From Flavobacterium sp. (GTDB taxonomy: Bacteria; Bacteroidota; Bacteroidia; Flavobacteriales; Flavobacteriaceae), in contig NZ_JAGKWP010000015.1 of assembly GCF_021151785.1 (NCBI RefSeq), positions 1 through 31,119 on the forward strand: 31,119 nt of DNA, in the 5' to 3' direction. Below, piece by piece: positions 8,157 through 17,290 of the stretch. Within the stretch, counting starts at the first letter, position 1. Every line of letters begins with the position of its first letter. A model generated the notes under the pieces. That model did not search any database and was not told the DNA's origin. It saw nothing but the letters and a program-made list of their open reading frames with translations. Made by a program: the position numbers and the translations under genes.

Positions 8157-8633
8157 TTGAACTCTTTTTTAGGTACATACGAATGTAAAGCTGATGCCAA
8201 GGGAAGGCTAATGTTGCCTGCGCCACTCAAGAAGCAATTAGGTGATCTTGAGGTCGGTTTTGTGTTGAAACGTTCTGTTTTTCAGCCTTGTTTAGAGTTG
8301 TATACTATGCAAGAATGGAATAAAGTGATGCAAAAAATTAACAAGCTGAATCGTTTTGTAAAAAAGAATAATGACTTTATTCGAGCTTTTACCGCAGGTG
8401 TTAAGGTGGTTGAAATTGATACTACGGGGAGGTTGTTAATTCCTAAAGATTTAATTGTGTTTTCTAAAATTGAAAAAGATATAGTATTGTCTTCTGCAGT
8501 TAATATCATAGAAATTTGGGATAAGGATTTATATGAAACCGCATTAGATAGTGCAATGATTGATTTTGCTGATTTAGCAGAAGAAGTAATGGGTAATCAA
8601 AACGATGACGAAGATGGAAATGGAATATCATAA
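8157..8633 (+). CDS. mraZ: Transcriptional regulator MraZ
   Basis: A 158-residue protein with two SpoVT/AbrB-like swapped-hairpin domains, each marked by its signature: DAKGRLMLP near residues 13-21 and DTTGRLLIP near 86-94. Known MraZ proteins form ring oligomers that bind tandem repeats before the dcw operon and repress it; three matching repeats lie just upstream. The start is forced to TTG at 8157, because an in-frame TAA sits two codons upstream (8151-8153) and the next residues (NSFLGTYEC) are already conserved domain sequence. It is the first gene of the cluster and its 3' end overlaps rsmH. The acidic tail (NDDEDGNG) is likely disordered. Confidence 0.96.
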   Translation: MNSFLGTYECKADAKGRLMLPAPLKKQLGDLEVGFVLKRSVFQPCLELYTMQEWNKVMQKINKLNRFVKKNNDFIRAFTAGVKVVEIDTTGRLLIPKDLIVFSKIEKDIVLSSAVNIIEIWDKDLYETALDSAMIDFADLAEEVMGNQNDDEDGNGIS

Positions 8634-9516
8634 TCCAGTATTGTTACATGAAACAGTGGATGGTTTAAATATTAAACCTAACGGAGTGTATGTAGATGTT
8701 ACTTTTGGAGGAGGAGGTCATTCAAAGGAGATTTTAAATCGATTGGGTCCTGATGGAAAGTTATTTGCTTTTGATCAAGATGAAGATGCCTTGGGAAATG
8801 CTATTCAAGATGATCGTTTTACATTGATAAATGAAAATTTCAGATATATAAAGCGTTTTTTGCGTTTTCATGGTATAAAAAAAGTTGATGGGATTTTAGG
8901 TGATTTTGGTGTGTCTTCTCATCAATTTGATGAGGCAGAACGTGGTTTTTCTACTCGTTTTGATGCAACATTAGATATGCGTATGAATCAAAAAGATGCC
9001 TTGTCTGCTTATGAGGTGGTGAATGATTATGAGGAGAAAGACTTGAAACGCGTGTTTGTAGAATTTGGTGAACTCAAAAATGGTGGGGCTATGGCAAATG
9101 TTATAGTAAACTACAGAAAAGATAAAGCCATCAAAAATACAGAACAATTAAAGCAAGTATTATCGAAGTTCTTACCCGCTCATAAGAGTAATAAAATTTT
9201 AGCTCAAATTTATCAAGCTATTCGAATAGAAGTGAATCAAGAAATTGAAGTATTGAAAGAATTCTTGGAGCAAACAGAAGAATTGTTGGAAACTGGCGGA
9301 AGGTTAAGTTTGATATCTTATCATTCGCTTGAAGATAGACTAGTAAAACGATTCATGCGAAATGGTATGTTTGAAGGTGAACCTGAGCGAGATTTCTTCG
9401 GGAATTTTGAAGTACCTTTTAAAACTGTTGGTAAGCTAGTAGTTCCTTCGGAAGAAGAAGTGGTACGAAATAATCGGGCAAGAAGTGCTAAACTGAGAAT
9501 CGCAGAGAAAATATAA
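8605..9516 (+). CDS. rsmH: 16S rRNA (cytosine-1402-N4)-methyltransferase RsmH
   Basis: The MraW/RsmH methyltransferase, which uses SAM to N4-methylate C1402 in the decoding centre of 16S rRNA. The SAM-binding motif I is VDVTFGGGGHS (30-40), followed by FDQD (56-59), GDFGVSSHQFD (99-109), the family motif RGFSTRFDATLDMRM (113-127) and a C-terminal YHSLEDRLVKRF and RARSAKLR. The length (303) is normal. Three in-frame ATGs (8605, 8614, 8620) are possible starts; conserved sequence begins at EYHNPVLL, so 8614 or 8620 may be the true one. All three overlap the end of mraZ, which implies translational coupling. The stop overlaps the ftsL start in a TAATG arrangement. Confidence 0.97.
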   Translation: MTKMEMEYHNPVLLHETVDGLNIKPNGVYVDVTFGGGGHSKEILNRLGPDGKLFAFDQDEDALGNAIQDDRFTLINENFRYIKRFLRFHGIKKVDGILGDFGVSSHQFDEAERGFSTRFDATLDMRMNQKDALSAYEVVNDYEEKDLKRVFVEFGELKNGGAMANVIVNYRKDKAIKNTEQLKQVLSKFLPAHKSNKILAQIYQAIRIEVNQEIEVLKEFLEQTEELLETGGRLSLISYHSLEDRLVKRFMRNGMFEGEPERDFFGNFEVPFKTVGKLVVPSEEEVVRNNRARSAKLRIAEKI

Positions 9517-9875
9517 TGAGCGGAGAGAATAGCATATATAGTTTATTAAAAGCAAAATTTTTAATTGAAGATGATGCTTTAAAGACATGGAAATTCATCT
9601 TGTTTTTGTTTACTCTTGCTATGTTGATGATTGCGTTTAATCATAATTATGATGAAAAAAATTATCGTATTACAAAGTTGAATAATGAAGTAAAAGAGTT
9701 GCGTTCCAAATTTGTGGATACTCGGTCAGCTTTGATGAAATTAAAAATGGAATCCACCATATCAAAAAAAATGGAATCACGACATATTTATCCGTCCTCT
9801 GTTCCTCCAAAAAAAATAGTAATCCTTAAACCAAAAGAAAAAAGTTTTATAGAACAATTAAAAATATGGGAGTAA
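9516..9875 (+). CDS. ftsL: FtsL-like cell division protein
   Basis: A 119-residue bitopic membrane protein with a short cytoplasmic N-terminus (about 1-24), one transmembrane segment (about 25-41, WKFILFLFTLAMLMIAF) and a periplasmic segment of about 45-85 with heptad-like leucines and charged residues typical of a coiled coil. Its position between rsmH and ftsI is the classical ftsL slot. FtsL normally pairs with FtsB/DivIC and activates FtsWI septal synthesis. Sequence conservation in this family is very low, so the call rests on topology and location. It starts on the rsmH stop codon (TAATG) and overlaps ftsI by 10 bp. Confidence 0.85.
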   Translation: MSGENSIYSLLKAKFLIEDDALKTWKFILFLFTLAMLMIAFNHNYDEKNYRITKLNNEVKELRSKFVDTRSALMKLKMESTISKKMESRHIYPSSVPPKKIVILKPKEKSFIEQLKIWE

Positions 9876-11851
9876 AAAAAGAAAATACAAACTCTTATAG
9901 ATTATTTACAGTAGCAGCAGCTGTGATAATCATTTCTATTGCTGTATCTGTAAAACTATTTAATATTCAGTGGGTAGAGGGAAAATATTATAGAGAATTA
10001 GCAAAGCAAAGAACAGTTAAAAATTTTGAAATTCCAGCAAATCGAGGTAATATTTACTCGGCAGACGGAAGTTTGTTAGCTACTTCAGTGCCTGAATATA
10101 CTATTCGATTTGATGCTGTTTCTCCTTCAGAGGAACATTTTGAAAAGAACATTGAAGCACTTTCGGATTCTTTAGCACATTTGCTTAATAAGCCTGTGGG
10201 TTTCTTTCAGTCTGAATTAAGAAAAGCACGTGCTACAAAAAACAGATATTTTTTAGTGGCTAAAAAGTTAAGCTTTACCGACTATATGAAGGTTAAAAGT
10301 TTTCCTTTATTTAAACTAGGTCCGTTCAAAGGCGGAATAATTACAGAGCAAGAAACTGTTCGAAAACTTCCTGTAGGCTCAATCGCTGCACGAACTATTG
10401 GTTACAATACTGTCATTGCAAAAAAAGGTTTAGAGTATACATTTTCTGAATACATCAGCGGTAAAAGCGGCCATCGAATGATGCAAAAAATTGCAAAAAA
10501 TCAATGGAAACCTATCCATGATAACAACGAATTGGAACCACAAGACGGTTATGATATTTACTCAACTATAGATGTTTATATTCAGGATATAGCACATCAC
10601 GCCTTACTGAAACAATTGCAGTATTACAATGCAGATCATGGTTGTGTTGTAGTCATGGAAACTAAAACAGGTGAAGTAAAAGCTATTGCTAATTTGGGTA
10701 AAGTTAGAGATAGTGTTTATGCAGAGATATACAATTATGCGGTTGCTGAATCTCACGAACCAGGCTCTACTTTTAAATTGGTTGATTTAATTGCATTACT
10801 TGATGATAAAAAAGTTGACACAAGTAAAGTTTACGATTCTAATGGAGGTATTATTACAATTCATAACAGAAAAGTTAAAGATTCACATACAGGCGGATAT
10901 GGGAAAATTTCGTTAGCTCGTGGTTTTGAAGTTTCTTCCAACACAGTTTTAGTTCAGGCAGTTTATCAAAACTATAAAAATAATCCAAAAGAATTTGTTG
11001 ATCGAATAAATAAATATGGTTTGAGTAAACCCCTAGGAATTCAATTGAAAGGAGAAGGAAAGCCTGTAATTCCTCAACCAGGGGCTTCCAATTGGTATGG
11101 AACTACTTTGCCTTGGATGGCATTTGGATATGGTGTTTCAATTACTCCTTTACAAACACTAACCTTGTATAATGCTGTTGCAAATAACGGTAAAATGATT
11201 AAGCCCATTTTTGTTAAAGAAATAAAAGAATGGAATAAAAGTATTAAGAAGTTTGAAACAGAAACAATCAGTGCCAAAATTTGTTCTGATGAAACATTAG
11301 CTAAAGTTAGAAAAGTACTTGAAAATGTTGTAAAACATGGTACGGGTAAAAGTTTGTATTCTAAAGACTTTTCAATGGCTGGTAAAACAGGAACCGCTCA
11401 AGTAGATTATCATAAAGGAGACGGTAAAATGTATTACGCTTCTTCATTTGTTGGTTACTTTCCTGCAGACCAACCTAAGTATTCTTGTATTGTTGTGGTT
11501 CATAAGCCTAATGTGGCAGCTGGATATTATGGAGCAGATGTGGCTGGACCTGTATTTAAACGTATTGCACAAAAAATTTTTACGGATGTGCCGTCAACAA
11601 ATAAGTTTAAATCGGTACGAGTAAAAAACAAAAAATTAGAAGCAAGTTATGCTGAATACAATAAACAATCTCAAGGTAGTTCTAATTCAATTCCAAATGT
11701 AAAGGGAATGGCCGGTATGGATGCCATATCGTTATTGGAAAATTTAGGGTTGAAAGTTATAATAAAGGGAATCGGTAAGGTAAAATCTCAGTCGATAAAT
11801 CCTGGTTCAGGTTTCAAAAAAAACCAAGTGATTACGTTGGAATTGTCATAA
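9866..11851 (+). CDS. ftsI: Septal class B penicillin-binding protein FtsI (PBP3-type) with PASTA domain
   Basis: The division-specific peptidoglycan D,D-transpeptidase, 661 residues. A short cytoplasmic tail is followed by a single membrane anchor (about 12-30), the dimerisation/pedestal region (RGNIYSADG near 60-68) and the transpeptidase domain with all three active-site motifs: STFK (Ser301 nucleophile), SSN (357-359) and KTGT (507-510). Residues about 603-661 form one PASTA domain (IPNVKGM... ending in ITLELS), which E. coli FtsI lacks. The start ATG lies inside the ftsL 3' end and the stop is 11 bp before murE. It works with FtsW encoded downstream and is the expected target of division-blocking beta-lactams. 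Confidence 0.97.
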   Translation: MGVKKENTNSYRLFTVAAAVIIISIAVSVKLFNIQWVEGKYYRELAKQRTVKNFEIPANRGNIYSADGSLLATSVPEYTIRFDAVSPSEEHFEKNIEALSDSLAHLLNKPVGFFQSELRKARATKNRYFLVAKKLSFTDYMKVKSFPLFKLGPFKGGIITEQETVRKLPVGSIAARTIGYNTVIAKKGLEYTFSEYISGKSGHRMMQKIAKNQWKPIHDNNELEPQDGYDIYSTIDVYIQDIAHHALLKQLQYYNADHGCVVVMETKTGEVKAIANLGKVRDSVYAEIYNYAVAESHEPGSTFKLVDLIALLDDKKVDTSKVYDSNGGIITIHNRKVKDSHTGGYGKISLARGFEVSSNTVLVQAVYQNYKNNPKEFVDRINKYGLSKPLGIQLKGEGKPVIPQPGASNWYGTTLPWMAFGYGVSITPLQTLTLYNAVANNGKMIKPIFVKEIKEWNKSIKKFETETISAKICSDETLAKVRKVLENVVKHGTGKSLYSKDFSMAGKTGTAQVDYHKGDGKMYYASSFVGYFPADQPKYSCIVVVHKPNVAAGYYGADVAGPVFKRIAQKIFTDVPSTNKFKSVRVKNKKLEASYAEYNKQSQGSSNSIPNVKGMAGMDAISLLENLGLKVIIKGIGKVKSQSINPGSGFKKNQVITLELS

Positions 11852-11862
11852 TAGGTAACAAA

Positions 11863-13326
11863 ATGAAAAAGTTAAAAGAGATATTATACAAAGTACATAT
11901 TGAAGCTGTTCACGGGAGCACTGATGTTCAGGTTAACAAAATTGAATTTGATTCTAGAAAAATAACCCAAGGGGATGTTTTTGTAGCTATCAAAGGAACA
12001 CTTTCAGATGGGCATACATTCATTGATAAAGCAATTAGTTTAGGTGCAAAGGTAGTTGTGTGTGAGTCTTTTCCAGATGTATTTATAGATGGTATAACCT
12101 ATGTTCTGGTAAATAGTTCAAACCAAGCTTTGGCATTTTTAGCTGCAAATTATTATGATAATCCTTCTCAAAAAATTAAATTAATTGGAGTAACGGGTAC
12201 AAATGGTAAAACAACTATTGCTTCGTTATTATATCAAATGTTTAAAAAAGCGGGATATAAAGTTGGTTTGTTGTCTACAGTAAGGATAATGGTAGATGAA
12301 GTAGAATATAAGGCAACACATACAACACCAGATTCGTTGACAATTAATCACTATTTAAGTGAAATGGTGGCTACAGGATGCGCTTATTGTTTTATGGAAG
12401 TGAGTTCTCATGGAATACACCAGAAAAGAACCGAATCTTTATATTTTGAAGGTGGTGTTTTTACAAATCTTTCGCATGATCATTTAGATTATCATGCAAC
12501 TTTTGCTGAATATAGAGATGTAAAAAAAGCTTTTTTTGATGGATTACCTAAAACCGCTTTTGCTATTACTAATGCGGATGATAAAAATGGAGCTATAATG
12601 CTTCAAAATACAATGGCAAGAAAGCGAACTTATGGATTGAAATCTTATGCCGATTTTAAAGCACAAATTCTAGAAAATCAATTGACAGGTTTGTTGCTTA
12701 AGGTAAACAATGAAGAGGTATGGGTGAAATTAATTGGTTCTTTTAATGCCTATAATGTATTGGCTATCTATGGTGTAGCGGTTGAATTGGGGATTGAAAG
12801 TCATGAAGCTCTTCGACTTCTTTCTGAATTAGAAAGTGTTTCGGGGAGATTTCAATATTTTATTTCAAAAGAAAATATTACTACAATTATCGATTACGCT
12901 CACACACCAGATGCTTTAGAAAATGTACTAAATACTATCACCGATTTTAGAACTAAAAATGAGCAGTTAATTACAGTTGTTGGTTGTGGTGGTGATCGTG
13001 ATAAAACAAAAAGACCAATCATGGCACAAATTGCTGCTTCATTGAGCGATAAGGCGATTTTTACTTCTGATAACCCAAGAACAGAGGATCCTCAAGTAAT
13101 TTTAGAGGAAATGGAGGCAGGTGTAGAAGGGCAACATTTTAAAAAAACACTTTCTATATTAGATCGTAAACAAGCTATAAAAACGGCTTGTCAAATGGCA
13201 AATAAAGGCGATATCATTTTAATTGCAGGCAAAGGACATGAAACTTATCAGGAAATAAATGGTATACGCCATGATTTTGACGATTTAAAAATAGCTAAAG
13301 AATTATTGACGCAACTAGAAAAGTAA
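11863..13326 (+). CDS. murE: UDP-MurNAc-L-Ala-D-Glu--2,6-diaminopimelate ligase MurE
   Basis: A cytoplasmic ATP-dependent Mur ligase that adds the third amino acid of the stem peptide. At 487 residues it has family length. The ATP loop is GTNGKTT (112-118), the UDP-substrate-binding region carries TTPDS and EVSSHG, and the C-terminal domain has DNPR (403-406), the motif that recognises meso-diaminopimelate rather than lysine. This indicates DAP-type peptidoglycan. It lies 11 bp after ftsI and 33 bp before mraY. In this cluster it follows ftsI directly and there is no murF between it and mraY. Confidence 0.97.
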   Translation: MKKLKEILYKVHIEAVHGSTDVQVNKIEFDSRKITQGDVFVAIKGTLSDGHTFIDKAISLGAKVVVCESFPDVFIDGITYVLVNSSNQALAFLAANYYDNPSQKIKLIGVTGTNGKTTIASLLYQMFKKAGYKVGLLSTVRIMVDEVEYKATHTTPDSLTINHYLSEMVATGCAYCFMEVSSHGIHQKRTESLYFEGGVFTNLSHDHLDYHATFAEYRDVKKAFFDGLPKTAFAITNADDKNGAIMLQNTMARKRTYGLKSYADFKAQILENQLTGLLLKVNNEEVWVKLIGSFNAYNVLAIYGVAVELGIESHEALRLLSELESVSGRFQYFISKENITTIIDYAHTPDALENVLNTITDFRTKNEQLITVVGCGGDRDKTKRPIMAQIAASLSDKAIFTSDNPRTEDPQVILEEMEAGVEGQHFKKTLSILDRKQAIKTACQMANKGDIILIAGKGHETYQEINGIRHDFDDLKIAKELLTQLEK

Positions 13327-13359
13327 ACGAACCAAAATTAAACCATAAAACAAGTAAGT

Positions 13360-14580
13360 ATGTTGTACTATATTTTTAAATACTTAGATCAAACCTTCGA
13401 CATACCCGGAGCTGGTGTATTTCAATATATCACGTTCCGATCGGGTTTGGCAATCATTTTATCGTTATTGATTTCAACAATTTATGGTAAAAAAATCATT
13501 AATTTTTTGAGAAAACAACAAGTAGGTGAAACGGTTCGTGAACTTGGCTTAGATGGGCAAACGCAAAAAGCAGGAACTCCAACGATGGGAGGAATCATCA
13601 TTATTTTATCTACTCTAATTCCAGTATTGCTTTTGGCAAAATTGGATAATATCTATATCATTTTGTTATTAATTACAACTATTTGGATGGGATTAATCGG
13701 ATTTTTAGATGATTACATCAAAGTATTTAAAAAAGATAAAGAAGGCTTAAAGGGAATCTTTAAAGTAATTGGACAAGTAGGCTTAGGATTAATTGTGGGA
13801 ACCGTTTTGTATTTTCATCCAGGAGTTACAATTAAAGAAGATGTAAAGCTTGAAAAACAGGGGATTCATAGTGTAATTAAATCCACTTCTCCTGAAATCA
13901 AGTCAACGGAAACTACTATTCCATTTTTAAAAGATAATACGTTTGATTATGCTGAAATTTTATCCTTTTTAGGAGATGGTTATGAAAATTATGCTTGGTT
14001 GATTTTTATTCCAATGGTAATTTTTATTATAACAGCAGTCTCAAATGGAGCTAATTTAACTGACGGAATTGATGGGCTTGCAGCAGGAACTTCAGCTATT
14101 TCAGTACTTACTCTTGGAATTTTTGCTTTTGTGTCTGGAAATATAATATTTTCTAATTACTTGAATATTATGTATATACCAAATTCTGGTGAAATGACTG
14201 TTTATATATCTGCATTTGTAGGGGCTTTAATTGGTTTCTTATGGTATAATACATATCCTGCAACAGTATTTATGGGTGATACAGGTAGTTTAACTATTGG
14301 AGGCATTATTGCAGTAATTGCGATTGCAGTTCGTAAAGAATTAATGATTCCTGTGTTGTGTGGAATTTTCTTAGCGGAGAATTTATCTGTGGTTTTACAA
14401 GTGAGTTATTTCAAATATACCAAAAAGAAATTTGGAGAAGGAAGACGTATTTTTCTAATGTCTCCTTTACATCATCATTACCAAAAGAAAGGGTATCATG
14501 AAAGTAAAATTGTAACACGCTTCTGGATTGTTGCTATTCTTCTAGCTATTTTTTCATTAGTGTCATTAAAACTAAGGTAA
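13360..14580 (+). CDS. mraY: Phospho-N-acetylmuramoyl-pentapeptide-transferase MraY
   Basis: A polytopic inner-membrane enzyme that transfers phospho-MurNAc-pentapeptide to undecaprenyl phosphate, making lipid I. Visible signatures are the catalytic DDYIKV (Asp117-Asp118), NLTDGIDG (232-239) and the C-terminal PLHHHYQKKG. About ten hydrophobic segments are present. At 406 residues it is longer than the approximately 360-residue E. coli protein; the extra length lies mainly in a polar segment at about 153-210 between two membrane helices, a feature I believe is common in Bacteroidota. murD starts one base after its stop. Confidence 0.97.
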   Translation: MLYYIFKYLDQTFDIPGAGVFQYITFRSGLAIILSLLISTIYGKKIINFLRKQQVGETVRELGLDGQTQKAGTPTMGGIIIILSTLIPVLLLAKLDNIYIILLLITTIWMGLIGFLDDYIKVFKKDKEGLKGIFKVIGQVGLGLIVGTVLYFHPGVTIKEDVKLEKQGIHSVIKSTSPEIKSTETTIPFLKDNTFDYAEILSFLGDGYENYAWLIFIPMVIFIITAVSNGANLTDGIDGLAAGTSAISVLTLGIFAFVSGNIIFSNYLNIMYIPNSGEMTVYISAFVGALIGFLWYNTYPATVFMGDTGSLTIGGIIAVIAIAVRKELMIPVLCGIFLAENLSVVLQVSYFKYTKKKFGEGRRIFLMSPLHHHYQKKGYHESKIVTRFWIVAILLAIFSLVSLKLR

Positions 14581-14581
14581 C

Positions 14582-15916
14582 ATGAGATTAGTAGTTTTAG
14601 GTGGAGGAGAAAGCGGTGTAGGTACAGCTATCCTAGGTAAGAAAAAAGGGTATGAAGTTTTTGTTTCTGACTTTGGTAAAATAAAAGAAAATTATAAAGA
14701 AGTTCTTTCTATTAACCAAATTCCTTGGGAGGAAAAGCAACATACGGAAGATTTGATTTTGAATGCCGATGTAGTTATGAAAAGCCCAGGTATTCCAGAT
14801 AAGTCGCCAATTGTAAAACAATTAAGAGGAAAAGGAATTCCGGTAATTTCAGAAATAGAATTTGCAGCTCCTTTTACTGAGGCAATAACTATAGGTATTA
14901 CGGGAAGTAACGGAAAAACAACAACTACGCTTTTAACATATCATTTGTTGAAACAAGGAGGGTTAAATGTGGGGTTGGCAGGTAATATTGGTAAAAGTTT
15001 TGCTTGGCAAGTTGCTGAGAACAAACATGAAGCATATGTGCTTGAACTTAGTAGTTTTCAATTAGATGGTATACTAAATTATAAACCACATATTGCTGTA
15101 ATTACTAATATTAGTCCTGATCATTTAGATCGATATAATTATGATTATAGCTTGTATATCGATTCTAAATTCAGAATTACAATGAATCAAACAGCGCAAG
15201 ATTATTTGATAGTAGATGCAGATGATGAAGCTATTTCAAATTGGTTAAAAAATAATAGTACAAAGGCAACCATTATCCCATTTTCAATTAAGAATAAATT
15301 AGAACAAGGCGGTAGTATAGACGCAGAAAACAATATAAATATCAACCTAAACCAAGATAATTTTACTATGGCAATTAATAAATTGGCACTTGAAGGAAAA
15401 CATAACGTAAAAAATGCAATGGCAGCAACTACGGTAGCACAGTTAATGAAAATTAGAAAAGATACTATTCGAGAAAGTTTGACTAATTTTCAGGGTGCTG
15501 AGCATAGATTAGAAAAAGTGCTTAAAATTCAAAATGTACAATACATTAATGATTCAAAAGCCACTAACGTCAATGCAACTTTTTTTGCTTTAGATAGCAT
15601 GACTACTCCAACCGTATGGATTGTTGGAGGTGTAGACAAAGGGAATGATTATGATGAATTAATGCCTTTGGTTCGTGAAAAGGTTAAAGGTATAATTTGC
15701 CTTGGTGTGGATAATAAAAAATTGGTTGATAAATTTGAAAACGTAGTTGAAGTTTTGGTAGAAACAACCTCAATGGATGAAGCGGTTAAAATCGCAAACA
15801 AGATAGCTGAAAAAGGCGATACTGTTTTGTTGTCACCGGCATGTGCTAGTTTTGATTTGTTTGAAAATTATGAAGATAGAGGACGTCAGTTTAAACAAGC
15901 GGTACAAAAATTATAA
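14582..15916 (+). CDS. murD: UDP-N-acetylmuramoylalanine--D-glutamate ligase MurD
   Basis: A cytoplasmic Mur ligase that adds D-glutamate to UDP-MurNAc-L-Ala. It has an N-terminal Rossmann-like UDP-binding domain (LGGGESG near 6-12), the ATP loop GSNGKTT (108-114), a central ELSSFQLD and SPDHLDRY, and a C-terminal domain with NDSKATN and LLSPACASFDLF. The length (444) is normal. It follows mraY by one base and precedes ftsW by three, so the three are co-transcribed and probably translationally coupled. Confidence 0.97.
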   Translation: MRLVVLGGGESGVGTAILGKKKGYEVFVSDFGKIKENYKEVLSINQIPWEEKQHTEDLILNADVVMKSPGIPDKSPIVKQLRGKGIPVISEIEFAAPFTEAITIGITGSNGKTTTTLLTYHLLKQGGLNVGLAGNIGKSFAWQVAENKHEAYVLELSSFQLDGILNYKPHIAVITNISPDHLDRYNYDYSLYIDSKFRITMNQTAQDYLIVDADDEAISNWLKNNSTKATIIPFSIKNKLEQGGSIDAENNININLNQDNFTMAINKLALEGKHNVKNAMAATTVAQLMKIRKDTIRESLTNFQGAEHRLEKVLKIQNVQYINDSKATNVNATFFALDSMTTPTVWIVGGVDKGNDYDELMPLVREKVKGIICLGVDNKKLVDKFENVVEVLVETTSMDEAVKIANKIAEKGDTVLLSPACASFDLFENYEDRGRQFKQAVQKL

Positions 15917-15919
15917 TAA

Positions 15920-17290
15920 ATGGAGCGATTAAAATTTCTTAGAGGAGACAAAACGATATGGGCCATGATTTGTTTGTTGGCTATAGCTTCGTTTTTACCT
16001 GTGTATAGCGCCAGTACAAATTTGGTCTATACAATTGGTAAAGGATCGACTCTTGGATATTTGTTTAAACATTTTGTTCATCTTGGAATAGGGCTTTTTA
16101 TCGCATGGTTTGTACATAAAATGCACTATGAAAAGTTTAAAAAATTTGCAGTTCTTGGAATGCCTCTTGTAATTGCCTTGTTAGTTTATACTTTAACTCA
16201 AGGTAAAACCATTGGTGGTGCAAATGCAAGTCGTTGGATTGAAATTCCTTTTATAGGAATGTCCTTTCAAACATCTACTTTCGCTTTTATTGTATTAATG
16301 GTATATGTGGCAAGAACATTGGCAAAATTGAAAGATACTGATTATACATTTCAAGAATCATTAATCAAATTATGGCTTCCAGTAGGAGCGGTGTTGATTT
16401 TTATTTTACCAACTAACTTTTCTACTACAGCATTAATTTTTGCTATGGTATGCATGTTGGTGTTTGTTGGGCATTATCCTTTAAAATATTTAGGCTATAT
16501 TTTTGCCATGGCTATTGCTGGATTGATGTTGTTTTTTTTATTAGCAAAAGCGTTTCCAGGAAATAAATTGTTTAGTCGTGTAAATACTTGGGTAAGTCGA
16601 GTTGAAAATTTTACAACAGACAAGCCAGGAGAAGATGATTATCAAATTGAAAAATCTAAAATTGCAATTGCTTCTGGTAAAATTTATGGATTAGGTCCAG
16701 GGAAAAGTGTGCAGAAGAACTTTTTACCTCAGTCTTCTTCCGATTTTATCTATGCCATTATAGTTGAGGAATATGGTTTATTAGGTGGTTTTGGTTTAAT
16801 TTTTATCTACTTAATTTTGTTTTTCAGATTTTTAATTCGTTCTAATAAAGCGCCAAGTTTATTTGGTCGATTGTTGATTGTTGGTCTCGGTTTTCCTATT
16901 ATTTTTCAAGCTTTCATTAATATGGGTGTTGCAGTAGAATTGCTGCCCGTAACAGGTCAACCTTTACCCTTGATTAGTAGTGGAGGTACTTCTATTTGGA
17001 TGACTTGTTTGTCACTAGGGATAATTTTAAGTGTAACTAAAAAGGATGATGAAATAGCTGCTGATTTAAAAGAACAACAACAAAGAGAAGAAGCTTTACA
17101 GCGATTAATTGAAAAAGAAGTCGCGGTGATGAACGAGGAAGAATTCAATGAAGAAGCAAACGTAAATAAACAGAAAATAAACGATATGAAGTATTCAATA
17201 AGGGAATCTTTAAAAGAAGAGATAAATACGGAAGGTGATAGTTTGGTAAATGGACAGAACCCTATGAATGCTGTACTAAATAAAAAATAA
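15920..17290 (+). CDS. ftsW: Septal peptidoglycan glycosyltransferase FtsW (SEDS family)
   Basis: A polytopic SEDS protein, the lipid II polymerase partner of FtsI at the septum. About ten hydrophobic segments cover residues 15-375, with the SEDS signature PVTGQPLPLISSGGTS coded near 16948-16995. The tail after the last helix, about 85 residues, is cytoplasmic and rich in Lys, Glu and Gln, likely helical, and longer than in E. coli. A possible interaction role for this tail is inference. The start ATG follows murD by 3 bp and the stop overlaps the murG start (TAATG). Confidence 0.95.
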   Translation: MERLKFLRGDKTIWAMICLLAIASFLPVYSASTNLVYTIGKGSTLGYLFKHFVHLGIGLFIAWFVHKMHYEKFKKFAVLGMPLVIALLVYTLTQGKTIGGANASRWIEIPFIGMSFQTSTFAFIVLMVYVARTLAKLKDTDYTFQESLIKLWLPVGAVLIFILPTNFSTTALIFAMVCMLVFVGHYPLKYLGYIFAMAIAGLMLFFLLAKAFPGNKLFSRVNTWVSRVENFTTDKPGEDDYQIEKSKIAIASGKIYGLGPGKSVQKNFLPQSSSDFIYAIIVEEYGLLGGFGLIFIYLILFFRFLIRSNKAPSLFGRLLIVGLGFPIIFQAFINMGVAVELLPVTGQPLPLISSGGTSIWMTCLSLGIILSVTKKDDEIAADLKEQQQREEALQRLIEKEVAVMNEEEFNEEANVNKQKINDMKYSIRESLKEEINTEGDSLVNGQNPMNAVLNKK

